This document shows, piece after piece, positions 63,541-64,000 of a stretch of 64,000 nt of DNA. A model generated the notes under the pieces. The model was not told the DNA's origin and did no database searches. It saw only the letters and a list, made by a program, of their open reading frames with translations. Source of the DNA: Bacillota bacterium (lineage in GTDB: Bacteria > Bacillota > Sulfobacillia > Sulfobacillales > Sulfobacillaceae); NCBI GenBank assembly GCA_021797825.1, contig JAJZZA010000006.1:1-64000 (forward strand). Reading direction: 5' to 3'. Made by a program: the position numbers and the translations under genes. Every line of letters starts with the position of its first letter. Within the stretch, counting starts at the first letter, position 1.

Positions 63541-64000
63541 GGGATGCCGGGTGGGTTGCCGACCTCTCTCCCATCCGCCGGGCACCGCGCCGAGTGAAAA
63601 AGCGATGGGATAGCTTCTCCCGCAAATCTCGCTCAGTTCCGATTTGGCGGCGGATTTGCGGGGAAGCCATGATTTACGGGAATGACGACCGCGTGCGACG
63701 AATGTTTCACGCGTCAAACGGGGCTGATGGTGTCGGGACAGCCCGGGATCGAAAATTTGGCCTTTTGGGCGTGCACCGGGCCAAACTGGTCATGGCGCCG
63801 GGTTTTCGGGCTGGATGGTTCTTTTTAGTCCAAACTGGTTGTAGTGCAGACGCCACCCATCGCTTGCGGGAATAAACGGGCAACTGTTGATGGCGGCGCT
63901 GGCCGCAAACCATATCATTCCGGCAATGGGGAGCTTGGCGAGCGTGTGGGAATACCACAAAGTGCAGACCAAAAGGCCTAAACTGTCAGTCAGCAGGCCA
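63541..64000. other. Right-end region without a clear gene
   Basis: No supported gene. A minus-strand frame is open from the right edge to 63790 (tail WRLHYNQFGLKRTIQPENPAP) with a hydrophobic segment; it could be the end of a protein entering the window but I cannot identify it. Confidence 0.35.

Noticed and set aside
63790-63999. Minus-strand open frame at the right edge as a partial gene
   Set aside because: Only about 69 residues visible, no recognisable motif; mentioned in the region note only.

Overview
The window looks like a chromosomal segment of a high-GC, endospore-forming Firmicute, probably an acidophile or thermophile of the Sulfobacillus/Thermaerobacter type. This is an inference. 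The clearest marker is a complete alpha/beta-type small acid-soluble spore protein gene (24306-24470). The other clues are a type I-beta glutamine synthetase, OpcA, a Cox-type molybdenum hydroxylase cluster and a Fur-box-controlled FTR1 iron permease. Almost everything is ordinary bacterial chromosome. I see no prophage, CRISPR array or rRNA operon, only traces of old mobile elements.

Layout. 1-6.6 kb is a sparse surface-protein region: a Cys/Thr-rich low-charge protein, a CAP-domain protein, an unknown protein and a three-repeat peptidoglycan-binding protein, separated by two long gene-free stretches, one of which carries IS605-like hairpins. 6.6-14.3 kb (minus strand) is an oxidative pentose phosphate operon read in the order tal-pgi fusion, gnd, zwf, opcA, pgl, HAD phosphatase. 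A ROK glucokinase diverges from it. Next come glnA with its own promoter, leader palindrome and terminator, and a tRNA-Leu(CAA) whose promoter overlaps that terminator. 18.2-25.5 kb is a housekeeping plus-strand run: polA, mutM, a small ORF, a solute-binding protein, coaE, a lytic transglycosylase, the SASP gene and a VanW protein. 25.5-27.8 kb holds an 18-bp tandem repeat, a NERD protein and a decayed transposase.

27.8-38.6 kb is metabolic: a sulfite-oxidase-fold molybdoenzyme, cobalamin adenosyltransferase plus a degenerate paralogue, DUF2203, an HD protein, archaeal-type class I FBP aldolase, a CofE-like ligase, leucine/valine dehydrogenase, and an acyl-CoA mutase large subunit whose two specificity residues are Phe and Gln, as in isobutyryl-CoA mutase. 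Then follow a Nudix protein, a lipoprotein and an SDR lacking its catalytic Tyr/Lys. A tight cluster of DnaA-box-like sequences lies at 38.9 kb. 40.0-45.4 kb is moxR-coxE-coxM-coxS-coxL, with a non-canonical CoxL active-site motif. 45.4-64 kb carries efeU, a cyclophilin, a LipM-like transferase, Nudix, asnB, purE-purK, ctaB-DUF420, an MFS transporter, trxB, a broken two-component system (both genes frameshifted), a VTT-family membrane protein and a decayed MFS gene at the right end.

Functional picture: glucose is phosphorylated (ROK kinase) and oxidised through the pentose phosphate pathway. Branched-chain amino acids can be deaminated and the carbon skeleton of valine rearranged by an AdoCbl mutase fed by the nearby adenosyltransferase. 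A Cox-family hydroxylase of uncertain substrate may supply electrons to a haem-copper chain that uses the ctaB product.
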